A stretch of DNA of 64,000 nt from Chiridota heheva (Eukaryota > Echinodermata > Holothuroidea > Apodida > Chiridotidae): NCBI GenBank assembly GCA_020152595.1, contig JAIGNY010001857.1, positions 2,173,501 through 2,237,500 of the forward strand, in the 5' to 3' direction. Shown here in pieces: positions 24,240 to 36,339 of the stretch (position 1 is its first letter; every line of letters begins with the position of its first letter). Below the pieces are notes generated by a model. That model saw only the letters and a list, made by a program, of their open reading frames with translations, was not told the origin of the DNA and did not search any database. Both the position numbers and the translations under genes were made by a program.

Positions 24240-26330
24240 AAGGTTGAAATTAAATAAGCCAGATTGGGCAACTTTTCAAATTCACTTGCATTCCTGTAAA
24301 CTTTGTTCCCATGGTCCAAAAACAGCTTTCTTTTATCTACACCGAACCAGGAGCCAATTACATTACAAGAAATATTTGAAAAACAAAACCCAATTTTTTT
24401 TGCTGGTGATTTATGACATTCCGCCCGATGGGCCGACAATAATTGATGAAGGGCGCATGTTCAAAGATATCATATTTCATCAACACTTTGACGCAAACAT
24501 TCCAATTAGCAAAAATAACAAAAGACAGATGGTATTCAAAACGGGAGGGGACAGGACACCTAGCATTGCATTGAGCGTGTCGATAGATAAATCACAACCA
24601 AACACCAAACTGGACGTATAACATGGACAGTGTGCAAATAGTTAAGGGCTCACCCACCCCCTCCCCTTCTTTATCTTGCACCCTCTTGTCATTTTTTTTG
24701 TGGAGAAATTTACCACAAATGAGAGAGAGAAATATTCAAACTTTCATTAGACCATGGACCGAATTAAGATTTCATAAATGAGTATGCCTCCATTCCAAAT
24801 GTAATCATGCAGTATATTCCTATATGTCCCTAGTTCAAACATGCAAAAGAAGAAAGCTATTCCCCATCCCCATCTAGCACCATCTTGTCATTTTTGTGGA
24901 TAAATATACAACAAATGGGAGAGAGAAAATTTCAAACTTTCAAAGACCATCCACCGTATTATAATTTCCTAAATGATTATGCCCCAATTCCAAATGTAAC
25001 CATGCAGTATATGTCCTTTCAAACATGCAAAAGAGGAGATATCACCCGAAAGCTACATACAGTAGTAAGCGGCGCCATGGCAGGGGGTAGAAGGACAAAT
25101 ATCGATTTTACAAAATTGTCGAAATCCGTGGAGAATGTCCAGGGGTAGTCAAAATTGTCTACATCCGTGGAGAATGTCCAGGGGTAGTCTGTAGCCCCCC
25201 AGTTCGTGGTGTCTGGTGCCGCCACTGGCTACCCACCCCCCCCCCTCCCCCAATTTGTTGTTGTCATTTGTCATGTAGAGAAAATTCACTAGCATTCTTG
25301 CAAACTTTGCGCTCAAACAGTCTGAAAACAGCTTTCTGTATACATGTAGAGTTATCTCTGGGGAAACATACAAGAAATATTTTCAAAATAAAACCGGTTT
25401 TTTTGTGACCTGACACAAAGTACCGACATAATTTTTGTGTAAAAGCCTTGTTGAAAGATACTTCAACGACAATTTGACTAAACATCTTAAAACCCAATTC
25501 TACTGGGTGATTTATAACCTGGCCCAGGTGTTGGTCTCCAAGGTGACGGCTGTTGAAAGCAATTATGTAAACATTCAATTGCGAAGACAAATTCCAATAA
25601 ATGAATAAGGGAGGGGACCGAGACACCTTGCATTTCATTATAAGAAATGTAAAAATGGCTAATAGGTTTACTGAACATGGGAGACGAGACAGTGCTGCAG
25701 GGGGTATCCAGGGAGTTTATTTTTTAGAAGAAATGATACTCTCTGGGATATCGATAGTCTTCATTTTCAGGAAAACAAAGCAAGAAAATGGGAAAGGGGA
25801 AATCATTGACAGAATTATGCTTTTTAAAAATGAGTATACTCCCACTCCAATATCTATGATATTTTGAATGTCTTTTGAAATATACAAAAGAGATCGCGCT
25901 TGAGAACTATCTCCCTCTCCTGCCCCCAGCTATCTCCTCTCGCACTTTTTTTTTTGTCGTTTTTGTGGATAATTTAACAGAAAAGAGGGAAAGTTGAAAG
26001 ACCATTGACTGAATTTTGCTTTCATAAATGAGTATGCCCCCACTCTATATGTAATCATGAGTTTGATATTCTCAGATGTCCCTTCAAATATGCAAAAGAT
26101 AAGATTTTACCTAAGAGCCCCCTTCCCCTCCTTACCATCTTCCCGCACTTGATGTTGTCGTTTGTTGTGGATAAATTTATAAAAAAAACATGGGGACGGA
26201 TGACCAAATTATGTGTATATAAAGGAGTATGCCCCACCCCAATTTCAAGAATATTATAGTCTAAAATGTCTTTTCAAGGATGCAACATAGGGAATCACAT
26301 TATATAACAAACCCTGCCCCCTCCTTTCTC
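24240..26330. repeat. Diverged duplicated block with about 170-200 bp sub-repeats
   Basis: Two related segments, 24,290-24,600 and 25,300-25,640, share CAAGAAATATTT, TGGTGATTTATGACAT / GGGTGATTTATAACCT and a GAGGGGAC(A/C)G(A/G)GACACCT word. Between and after them are four related units containing TTGTGGA(G/T)AA, AAATGAGTATGCC and TGCAAAAGA words (about 24,690, 24,890, 25,960, 26,160). It looks like an old tandem duplication of a non-coding repeat. Near 25,115-25,190 a 40-base stretch (CCGTGGAGAATGTCCAGGGG) is duplicated. Confidence 0.6.
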
Positions 26331-28079
26331 ACCAACACCAACTTCCCATTCTTGCTGTCATAATACTTCAATTTTGAGTGAGGAGGGCTGGAGGGAAAAG
26401 AAACCAATTATGCTATTATATCCCTTTTAGGGCATTACACACCGAACGCGACACAGCAAATTATTCTAGGCGCCTACTCTCTCCCTTTGTTGTCATCAAG
26501 TGATGAAAAAGGCCTTAAAATAATAATAATTCTCGTCGTAGAGAGTTGCCGTTTCCCTGCTCAGTGTATTTATTAGTATACACGCAATGTCACAAATCAA
26601 CTACAATAGCAGTTTAATACATCAAGGGAGTTGGCATTCTAAAGTGATAACTGCCAGGACAGCAGGACATCCACGTGAAATGTACAACTTTATTTACAAT
26701 GTATTAATCCAAGCAACAGTTATAAATATCATTTTGATTTTACTTTCAAGCAGAAACATAATCCCCAATAATTTCAAATTCTAAATCAAGCTTGAAGTCC
26801 AAGAAAAAGAAGAGTTAATGAACAGTTCTGAAAAATGCTCCAGGACCACAATAATCCCACGGAAAAAAAAAATACAAAAGCCAAAAATAAATTAAAATAC
26901 ATGTAGGTTCGTAATGAAAGATCAGTCCGCACTGTTTTGCGAGTACCGGCAGATTTAGCAGTCATAGCAGTTGGCTTCGTTTTCCCCACAATACGGCCAC
27001 CCCATTGAACTCAACTATGCGGCAGGAAGTACCTGGGGATCGGAGGCAGGGAAGGGGGGATCCCAAATCAGCTCAAGTTGGGAGTTAAGCAATTAAGCGT
27101 CCCAAATAACTTATAAATATTAACCCCAATGATCGCTGTAATTAGGCCATAAATCCTAATTCATTATTAGGCAATTATGTTTTTCTTCTGAAGTGCCACA
27201 TCAAACAATCCTAAAGAAATGGTTTATCACAAATAGTATTGCTTTTGATTTACAACCTGGTGTCGGAAAGTTGGGAGACTTTCAATAATCTAGACCGTTT
27301 GTTGAAATTTGTTGTTTGCTTGACACCGTAATGCAAACAATTCAATTGAGCATAAGAGGTCCATGGGAATAGGACCGATGTAGATTTTTTAAATTTATTT
27401 TTTATTTTATTGGGGGGTGGGGAAGGAAGGCAGTGCACAAATATTGAACATTGTGTGTCAGGGGTGAGACAGACGATAATTCATTTTGTGCCAGTATATC
27501 TGTGAAAATACAGAAGGAGCAGGAAAAAGACAAAATGACAAATGTGTAGGGGAAAGACCATATGCTAATTATGCTTTCATAAGTTAGTATATGACCTCAC
27601 CCCAAATTCAATTATATACACAGTGTTTTTTTCCTTTTTGATGATTGTGCCCACTTATGTGCAATAATAGCCTATCACTTTTTTCATGATTTCAGACAGA
27701 AGTTTTTTTTATATATTATAAACGGTGATGGGGGATTTAAATTTTCCCATTATCCTGCCCTGGAGATTTCCCATAATGCTTAACATATATATATATATAT
27801 ACCTCACATATTGAGGTTCCCCACCCTCCCCATATAAGTGCATAAAAATAAAATGATAAACTTTCAAAATAAACTTGTCACGACAAACAGCATGCTTTAT
27901 ATAATAAGGTATTATTGAAAAGGCTCCCCTCACCACTGAATCTAATTTATATCATCTACTCTTTTTTATCGCCTCAATCTTTGGTGAGGGTATAATCAAC
28001 TTCAAATCATGGAGAAAGTCTCTGGAGGGTATTTTCTTGGTCAAATTTGATTGAAATTCCTTACGGAATATCCATTTTG
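26331..28079. other. Unassigned intronic sequence
   Basis: AT-rich, with short homopolymers and a small (TA)n near 27,787. No supported element. Confidence 0.4.
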
Positions 28080-28129
28080 TAGCTTGACTCACAAGGTACT
28101 TGGTGGTCTTCGAGCATGTTTCGAAACGT

Positions 28130-28730
28130 GATCAAGGTGAGGCTTGCTCCAACCATGGAGTTAGAAGAGAACTCCGTGCTCCAACATGTTCTGAAGGTGC
28201 CTTTGAAGTGTGATTAGGCTTGCTCCAACCATAGAGCAACCAGTTAGAAGAGAACTCCGTGCTCCAACATGTTCTGAAGGTGTGCCATTGAAGTGAGATT
28301 AGGCTTGCTCCAACCATAGAGCAACCAGTTAGAAGAGAACTCCGTGCTCCAACATGTTCTGAAGGTGTGCCTTTGAAGTGTGATTAGGCTTGCTCCAACC
28401 ATAGAGCAACCAGTTAGAAGAGAACTCTGTGCTCCAACATGTTTTGAAGGTGTGCCTTTGAAGTGAGATTAGGCTTGCTCCAACCATAGAGCAACCAGTT
28501 AGAAGAGAACTCCGTGCTCCAACATGTTCTGAAGGTGTGCCTTTGAAGTGTGATTAGGCTTGCTCCAACCATAGAGCAACCAGTTAGAAGAGAACTCCGT
28601 GCTCCAACATGTTCTGAAGGTGCCTTTGAAGTGTGATTAGGCTTGCTCCAACCATAGGGCAACCAGTTAGAAGAGAACTCCGTGCTCCAACATGTTCTGA
28701 AGGTGTGCCTTTGAAGTGTGATTAGAATTG
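28130..28730. repeat. Minisatellite, about 85-bp unit, about 8 copies
   Basis: Units carry TTAGGCTTGCTCCAACCATA, GAGCAACCAGTTAGAAGAGA and CTCCGTGCTCCAACATGTTC. The first copy is about 9 bases shorter. The minus-strand frames across it are repeat artefacts. Confidence 0.95.
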
Positions 28731-30192
28731 TGTATAAAATTTCATACTCGTGCCGTAGGTGTGGCTAAGAGTTGTTTGGCTAGTTAATTGGCTTATCAGT
28801 GAAAATGCCGAATAATGTTTAACTCCGTGATGGGTGTCGCAGTCAGCCCAGTGCGAACACAATAGAGGTTACGCACATGCACTAAATAGCTCACATCCGA
28901 CAGAAGTAATGAGACACTGTTTTGTTTACAAAATTGTCTGCGGCATTGTTCTAACACATCCCTGGTTTCAAATGTGATTTAAAATACTTCAACAACAGTT
29001 CACAGAACTTTGCCGCAACTTTGTGGGGAAAGTGAAAGTGTATAATTACTGTCAAATGCTCTCTCCACAGTGTTAGTACATTTTACCCTGCAGTTTACCT
29101 GGAACTTTTTTTTATTCTTCAATATTTAAATGTTTGTGTATAGATCATTTTAAAATTTATTTTGGGATATGTCAGGGATAACTTGTTTTGATTATTTTTT
29201 AAAAAGTTACGTGACTCTCTTTGTTTGGATTACTATTTGGATTAAAATCCAAAATACTCTGCAAGTTTATCTTCATGTCTTTTTTTCTTTTCTTTTTCAA
29301 TTCAGTTGGGCCCCTATTAATTCATTGTCACATTTATGAAAGAAATTAAAGCTTAAGGTGGACATCATTTTTAAATTGAATAATGTGGACAAATATATTT
29401 ACTTTTTAAAACTGTTTTGCTTGGAAGAAGAAAAAAATATGAGGCCTATATCTTAATTTTAAATAAGTAGTGAATGGACGGGCGGGGAGTGCATTCGCTG
29501 TATCATGCGGGGTGCTACTAGTTATGGAATCATTTACCATCGTTCGGCCGTAATTTCTTTCACTTTAGCCCGTTTAAGTATGCTGACATTTGTAGGATTG
29601 CTGTTGTTTACTGCTCTGCGGCCTTATGAAGGCTATGTTTTTTTCCTATGCCAGCCATTGGAGATGAAAGACAAAATGTTTTGGCAGAACTTTATTCAAC
29701 TTTACACAAGTTCCCTGAGAATATTCTTCACTAAAATATTAAAAATCTGTTATCACTTAGGTTCACAACAAATCTATTGTTTATGCACAAAATAATCCCA
29801 TATGAAACTTACTTGGAAATGGTAGAATTTATATATTTTCTGTGAGTCTTTAAGAGCAGAACTAAATTTTGTTGATTATTCACGAGGTCAAAGTTCGATA
29901 AAAATGTTAAGTTGTTAGTTGAATCTATTTTAATGTGCACAAGTTTTTATCCAATCAGCTGTGCGACAACCATAGAAATAATATGACGTCAACATGAACA
30001 ATTACGAGTGACAGAAACTTCAAAGTCCGATAAAAAAAAACTTTTCGCCAAAACAAGCATAAAGGGTTTTCTAATTTTATCTTTTTGAGCACTTAAACAA
30101 CTTCAAATAACTTTGTATCAGATTTAAAGCAAGAAGGTATATAATAATGTAAGATAGCAAGTTTGGAGTGAATTTCGCCCAATTAACAATGG
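28731..30192. other. Unassigned intronic sequence
   Basis: About 1.5 kb with no recognised element. The frame at 29,505-29,795 has hydrophobic stretches but no domain or splice support. Confidence 0.4.
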
Positions 30193-30200
30193 GTCTAAGT

Positions 30201-31400
30201 TAGGCTTGGGCGATATATCGATATTTCGATATTGACCTATATCGATATGGCCGATATTGAGTTCAAGGGTCATATCAACATATCGATATTATGTTTTTTC
30301 AATAATACACAATACATGAACTATTACAAAACTAAACATGACTATCAAACATCCAAGTATTTTTTATTAAGCAGCCACAAAAAGTTAATAAATTTCATTT
30401 ATATCAAAGTTTCAGGCAGTCAGTTATGATAAAACTTTATTAAAACATTAATATTGTGATAACAATTACCCAAAAATCCTTCCATGAACAAAAAACCACT
30501 TGACTCGCGGAGTACAGAGGCATTGCGCAATACTTCAACTTTAAACTTGATGGCTTACGATGTTCAGACAACAAAAATCATAAGATGTTGAATCCTCAAA
30601 CATCGTGTTAAGTTTCCTTAAAAGGAATACTGAATCTGAATTTTTATATCAAACAGTCATTAATTGACAAATTACTGACAAAATTATGAGGTTTTTCTCA
30701 CTATTTTGTTCGTTCAGAAAGTCTAAAGTAAAAGTGACAAACTGGTCTTGCCAGATCGATCAGATAATGTACAGTGCAGTAACTACATACACACACAGTA
30801 TCACTACTGTACAGTACTTTACTATGTACTGTACACACAACCATCTACCACTGTTTCTTCTTAGTGACAACACTCGTGCGATGATTGAAGCAGACTAGAA
30901 ATCGATAATATGCATCATATATGGACTTCTGAATTTCTAGAAGTCCATATAATGCTACCAAAATAATGCCTCTTCAGTACAACTTTCATAAGAAGTGAGT
31001 TATAAAATTTTAAGAATTGGAGCCGATTTTTGTAAGGCATACAGTGTAGGCCTGATACCAGTTCCACAACATTTTTTTTTTTTTAAGGATATGCCGAGGC
31101 CTAAACTTTTTCAAAGTTTCTGTGATTGATCTTTTGAGATAGAAACCATGTAAAGAACATTTTTAACCATAATGGGTGTTTATTTGAAGATCATATGTAT
31201 ATATTTTGCAGTGATTTCTGTTAATTTGTACAAAAAGTTTTACTTGACATTTTTTGAGCCGAGACGAGATTACTTTGCCCAGAACAGTACATACAGCTTA
31301 CGTATGACGTCCTATAATTTGCATATCGATATTTCGATATTATCGATATTTTTCAGGCGATATATCGATATTGCATTATGTTCAATATCGCCCAAGCCTA
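30201..31400. mobile_element. Non-autonomous hAT transposon, 1,200 bp, with 8-bp target site duplication
   Basis: It begins TAGGCTTGGGCGATATATCG and ends with the inverse, CAATATCGCCCAAGCCTA. It is flanked by identical GTCTAAGT at 30,193-30,200 and 31,401-31,408. Eight-base duplications and TAGGxxTGGGCGATAT-type ends are the hallmark of hAT elements. Repeated ATCGATAT words fill the subterminal regions of both ends, as expected for transposase binding. Internal frames are short (at most about 80 codons) and no transposase is visible. Confidence 0.92.
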
Positions 31401-31408
31401 GTCTAAGT

Positions 31409-32340
31409 TTGATAACCTAACATTCAACACACCTTCACATTTATTTACAGAAAGTGTAATAAGCCGCTGTACACACCACCAGTATGTCAAAAAGTGTATA
31501 GTGGGATATGACTAATAGATAGGTGCTACAGGGAAAGGACCATGGGTCTTTAAGCCCAGGAGCGGACAAGTTTATTTAACCCTTTATATATATTGAGGAT
31601 GAATCTGAACATTTACTATTGACGTTTACAATTCCAAAACTTCAAGTCATTCATGTAGAATTTTAAACTTGAAAGATCGCTGCAATTATTATTTATTATT
31701 TAGGATAATGTTTCAGTTTTTTCTTTATTTGAACGTCTGGTATCAAAAGCTCAAGGAATTGGGTTCAACTGCGATGACTTTGAAATAAAACACAAAATGT
31801 TAAAAGTGTCATTTCGTTTCCTTCGTAGTTCATACCCTTCTTGGTTCTTATCTCTTAATTTACTAGTTTTTGAAAGATAAAAACCATTCCAAACCCACTC
31901 CAGTCGATAGTAGAAACTGATTTTAAAGTTTACAATGAAGTCCGATCTGTACCGTGTGTAAATTCTGCTTTTTCTGTGATTTAATATACTCAAGTCCCTA
32001 TATTATTACATCCGGTTTTTCATGGTTTTACTGATGTAAATATACACTTGTAGTACATTTTTGCAATAAATCAAACTGTAGCACAACCAAAGTTACAGTG
32101 CTACTGTAGGCTGATAACTTTCTTTTTAATAGATTATTAAATGGGTGCCCAATCCATTGCCCATTCCATGATTTGTGCAGTTGTTTATGTAAATATTTCG
32201 CCCACCACGTTGGTCACGATAAATTCACCATAGAGTTGCATAAATCATCTTGATAATTAGCTACTGCTATGGCTAGACTTTAGAACGAAATAGCGGCTAT
32301 TTGACGCCGATTTCTACCGTGACTAACATGGTGCCACGAT
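31409..32340. other. Unassigned intronic sequence
   Basis: AT-rich. Towards its right end it becomes similar to 46,300-46,380, see the shared GTGGGCGGTACTGTAT end. Confidence 0.4.
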
Positions 32341-32362
32341 ATTTTACATTGCCACGACTAAT

Positions 32363-32383
32363 CTATTGTGGGCGGTACTGTAT
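32363..32383. repeat. Shared element end, ATTGTGGGCGGTACTGTAT
   Basis: ATTGTGGGCGGTACTGTAT also occurs at 46,361-46,379, preceded in both places by weakly similar sequence (ATATTTTA...CACGA). It probably marks the common end of a dispersed repeat. The partner end was not found. Confidence 0.5.
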
Positions 32384-33150
32384 ATCGGCTCCTCTTTTGG
32401 TTCTTACATCTAACAAAGCCTCTATATTTCTGAGAAATTGTGAAATGGTCAATTTGGTTTCTAGTATTGCCATTTGGGGCAGTCCAGGTGTACTTGTGCT
32501 TGAACACAGTACCTCCAATGATGAGTCCATTAACCTCACATAAGTCTGCAAATTGTTCACTATTGTTGTTCATAATTCCAAGACCTTCTTTCCATCACAC
32601 TTTCTCTACCACTAATTACTCCACCAACTGCAGCATTTGCATCTTCGATTACAATCAGAATATCATGTCTGGGTACTTCATCAAGAATTCTTTGAAGCTG
32701 TTCATAGAATTCATCTTTCACATCCTTCTTTGCCTGTTCTGTTGGAGCATAGATCTGTATGATGGTTATAGTTTCATAATTTTTGTCTGGAATCTTGCTT
32801 TAATAATTCTTTCATTTATTGTATTCCAATCAATTAGGCTGTTCTTCAACTCCTTAGCTATAACAATAGCTACTCCTTTTTCATGCTTCCAGATTAAAGA
32901 ATTAGCTCACCAGATTCCATTGAAACTTTACCAAAACCAAGCCATCTTATTTCACTCATTCTGAGTATTGCTTTGTCATATTTTATTATCTCCTTTACCA
33001 ATACTGGTGTCTTTTGCATTTCTTATGTCCTTACATTCCAGCAACCAATTGTCGTCTTTGATTTGGCATTAATTGCCAAATTCCTTAAGTAGCACTTCTG
33101 CTTCTTGCTCTTCAACCCAGAAGCTAATCTTGCCGGCTTTCACCACTATG
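32384..33150 (-). pseudogene. 5' fragment of an endonuclease-type LINE
   Basis: On the minus strand the pieces read SKTTIGCWNVRT (near 33,050), MSEIRWLG (near 32,950), IYAPTEQAKKDVKDEFYEQL (near 32,720), an EDANAAVGG word, FADLCEVNGLIIGGTVFKHK (near 32,510) and NQIDHF. This is the AP-endonuclease domain of the same LINE type as at 1-2,455. Frame changes and stops are frequent. The reverse transcriptase is missing, so this is an internally broken or 3'-truncated copy. Confidence 0.85.
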
Positions 33151-33361
33151 TGTTATCTGCTGATCTTCAGGTACCCAATGTAGTGAAGGACCACTAAACT
33201 TATCTAAAATAGCTTCACCTGCTGAGATCGTATTATATTTGCTCTAGAAGTTTCTGTGACAAGATGTTTTGTTTTGTTTTTTTTTTTTTTTTTCGATTGG
33301 GTTGTCAGCCCTTTGCAGAACCCCAGTATAAGAGTGTGGCCCTCTGGAATATTTTCCATCT

Positions 33362-34350
33362 GCCCAGGTTTTACATCAGTTTTCTTTAGAAAGGTTGTCT
33401 ACTAAGACTAACGAGGCCAATCTTCACGGGTTTTACATCAGTTTTCCTTAGAAAGGTTGTCCGCTAAGACTAACGAGGCCTATCTCTAGGATTTTACATC
33501 AGTTTTCCTTAAAAAGGTTGTCTACTAAGACTGACAAGATTAATCTCCAAGGGTTTTACATCAGTCTTCCTTAAAAAGGTCGTCTACTACGACTGAGGAG
33601 GCCAATCTCCCCGGGTTTTACATCACTTTTTCTTAGAAAAGTCTACTAAGACTGACGAGACCAATCTCCACGGGTTTTATATCAGAGTTTTCTTTAGAAA
33701 GGTTGTCTAGTAAGACTGACGAGGCTAATCTCCCCGGGTTTTACATCAGTTTTCCTTAGAAAGGTCTAATAAGACTGACGAGGCTAATCTCCACAGGTTT
33801 TACATCCGTTTTCCTTAGAAAGGTTGTCTACTAATACTGACGAGGCCAATCTCCACAGGTTTTACATCCGTTTTCCTTAGAAAGGTTGTCTACTAATACT
33901 GACAAGGCCAATCTCCACAGGTTTTACATCCGTTTTCCTTAGAAAGGTTGTCTACTAATACTGACGAGGCCAATCTCCACAGGTTTTACATCCGTTTTCC
34001 TTAGAAAGGTTGTCTACTAATACTGACGAGGCCAATCTCCACAGGTTTTACATCCGTTTTCCTTAGAAAGGTTGTCTACTAATACTGACGCAGGCCAATC
34101 TCCACAGGTTTTACATCCGTTTTCCTTAGAAAGGTTGTCTACTAATACTGACGAGGCCAATCTCCACAGGTTTTACATCCGTTTTCCTTAGAAAGGTTGT
34201 CTACTAATACTGACGAGGCCAATCTCCACAGGTTTTACATCCGTTTTCCTTAGAAAGGTTGTCTACTAATACTGACGAGGCCAATCTCCACAGGTTTTAC
34301 ATCCGTTTTCCTTAGGAAGGATGTCTACTAATACTGACGTGGCTAATCTC
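33362..34350. repeat. 62-bp minisatellite, about 15-16 copies
   Basis: Units contain GGTTTTACATCCGTTTTCCT, TAGAAAGGTTGTCTACTAAT and ACTGACGAGGCCAATCTCCA. Copies from 33,790 to 34,310 are almost identical, while the left ones (33,370-33,760) are more diverged. This indicates recent homogenisation on the right. Confidence 0.97.
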
Positions 34351-35120
34351 CAGTATTTCTTTCCGAGTCCCAGTTAGTTGCTTTGGCCGCAAGGCATGAC
34401 CATAAGTTGGTACCACGAGAAGGTAGGGGTTGATTTGTGAGCTGAGAGGTGATTGGCCAGATAGACTGACAATAATGTATATACAGTTTAGAGAGTAGAA
34501 TGGAAATACAGACAGAATGGGATTGGAAAAGGTAAGACACATAGAAGATGGAATACAAAGAGCAAAGGAGCAAAGCTATCTGGAGTTCAGAATCAGCACA
34601 CCATATACCAATCTAAAATTTTCCATCAAATTTCAGGGTTGGGCCAACAAATTATAGACTTAAGTCGACAAATTTCAGGGTGAAGCTGACAAATTTCAGG
34701 GTTAAGCTGACAAATTTTTGTGTGAAAAAGTCAATGCCAATATTTCTGATAGTATAAATTTGTGAATTTCATGTTCATTTGTTGAAATTTTGCAGTAAAA
34801 GTTCCTCTACAAGCTGTAATGTACACACTTTATTCTGATATTTTGGAGGTTTATACCAAATAGGGTGGCCAACTTTTGCTTATGCACTGTAAACAGTCAT
34901 TTTTCTTATTCCTTTTAATATGTTTGATTGATGACAGCATAAATATGGTAACCAGAGTACCAAATAATGAAAAATATCATCGGTCTCTCCCCATAACCCC
35001 CCCCCACAGAAAATTTTCTTGATCTGAAAAATAGCTTTGACAGACTGAGACTGACTGATGCATCTGCATCACTCTCTGCACATCGGTACAAAAGTAATTT
35101 ATTGCAACAAAATATAAATG
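34351..35120. other. Unassigned intronic sequence
   Basis: It includes three short GACAAATTTCAGGGT(T/G) type repeats near 34,630-34,710. Nothing else is supported. Confidence 0.4.
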
Positions 35121-35133
35121 TTATTTAACTTAC

Positions 35134-35297
35134 TTTTGTTGTCTCTAACCCAAGCAATGAAGTGGTTGGGCATCTGCTTGTACTGAATAATTGCATAGAT
35201 AAGGTAGGTATGATTCTGATGAACAAAGTTGAAATCCCTCCAAGACTTGGCTGGAGGAAGACCATTGACAAAGTGCAGCATTGGGCAGAGAGGTAAG
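35134..35297 (-). CDS. USPL1: USPL1-like SUMO isopeptidase, exon with catalytic His
   Basis: A 164-base exon with acceptor CTCATTTCAG before 35,297 and donor GTAAGT at 35,128-35,133. It encodes LPLCPMLHFVNGLP and then a phase-consistent run ending in YKQMPNHFIAWVRDN. NHFIAW aligns with the catalytic-His motif NHFxxW of USPL1. MLHFVNGLP matches the conserved MLHFVEGLP strand. The entry phase (two bases carried over) fits the exon at 49,273-49,398 and the exit phase (one base) fits the last exon. The 5' part of this exon together with its acceptor is duplicated just upstream. Confidence 0.9.
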
Positions 35298-35309
35298 CTG
35301 AAATGAGAC

Positions 35310-35360
35310 AAAATATGCATCAAAGTGCAGCATTGGGCAGAAAGGTAAGCTGAAATGAGG
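35310..35360 (-). repeat. USPL1: Upstream duplicate of the His-exon acceptor region
   Basis: The sequence AAAGTGCAGCATTGGGCAGA followed by AGGTAAGCTGAAATGAG at 35,322-35,358 repeats the exon start and acceptor at 35,272-35,308. On the minus strand it therefore offers a second acceptor with the first codons of the exon. Use of the distal acceptor would add about 50 bases, which is not a multiple of three unless a base differs, so it is expected to be silent or to disrupt the frame. Confidence 0.75.
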
Positions 35361-35560
35361 TGCATCAACAAGCAATTATTGCTGACATGGTCACACTGGT
35401 GATAAAAGCTTACAATTTGGCAACAAGACAAAATCATTTGAAGAATCATTGTCACTAGGAAAACAGCTTGGCATGTCTGATTGATGACCCTCATTTGAGA
35501 AGTCATGCTTGACCATTCTAAATATCCACATATTTGCTGCTTCAATGTTCCCATACCTTC

Positions 35561-35876
35561 AATCACGGACAAAATTATTTGGCACTTTTCCTTTCCCATA
35601 CTACCCCTCTTCAATATTGGTAAAAAGTTTTGAATAAAATTATTAGCATTTTCATTTTTAAAGCGGCAATCATGTCAACATTGAAAAGGGGGGAAGGAAA
35701 AAGGTGCCAAGTATTTTGTCACTGATTCAATCACTGACAAATTTATTTGGCACTTTTTCTTCCCCATACTACAAAGTTTTAAATAAAGTTCTTAGCATCT
35801 TCATTTTTAAAGCGGTAATCATGCCAACTTTGAAGTGGGGGAGGGAAAAAAGTGCCAAGTACTTTGTCGCTGATTG
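35561..35876. mobile_element. Two adjacent MITEs with Tc1/mariner-like ends
   Basis: CAATCACGGACAAAATTATT at 35,561 and its inverse ending at 35,727 (AAGTATTTTGTCACTGATT) bound a first element of about 167 bp. The second, 35,728-35,876, has CAATCACTGACAAATTTATT and an inverse end ACTTTGTCGCTGATTG followed by TA. The two are related along their length and sit head to tail. They are non-coding. Confidence 0.7.
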
Positions 35877-35992
35877 TAGCTTATTTATTTGAATTCATTC
35901 CCTAGGCTAGATGTATTTTTGAGTAGTTATACAATTTTAATGACTATAATTTTGTTAAAAAATGAACATGATTGCCCAAACATTTATAAGCT

Positions 35993-36198
35993 GCAATCTT
36001 AGACAAAACTGTTGGGACACTTACCAGAAAGTTTGAATGTTATTTCAAATTTTCATATACAGCTATTTTTCAGGTACCCACTCTACAAAATACAGAGACA
36101 TAGGAAAGCAATTATCATTATTTTTCACCCATTTCACCAACAATGAACGGGCGGGGAAAGGGGTGTCCCACCCAGCAAGTTTTGTCCAAGGTTGTCTA
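35993..36198. mobile_element. MITE-like element, related ends
   Basis: GCAATCTTAGACAAAACTGT and TGGGACA at the left are matched inversely by GTGTCCCACCCAGCAAGTTT and TGTCCAAGGTTGTC at the right. The spacing is about 205 bp and the interior is non-coding. Confidence 0.55.
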
Positions 36199-36339
36199 AA
36201 GAAAAAAAATGTGGCAAAACAAGCATTTTTGCGGAGGATTTGGGGGGCTTTTTGATGTATGTGGATAGTGTTTTACTTTGTTATGAAAGTTTGTGTCCAT
36301 CGATAATGGGAGACAATGTGAAACTTTGGCAACTGGAAG

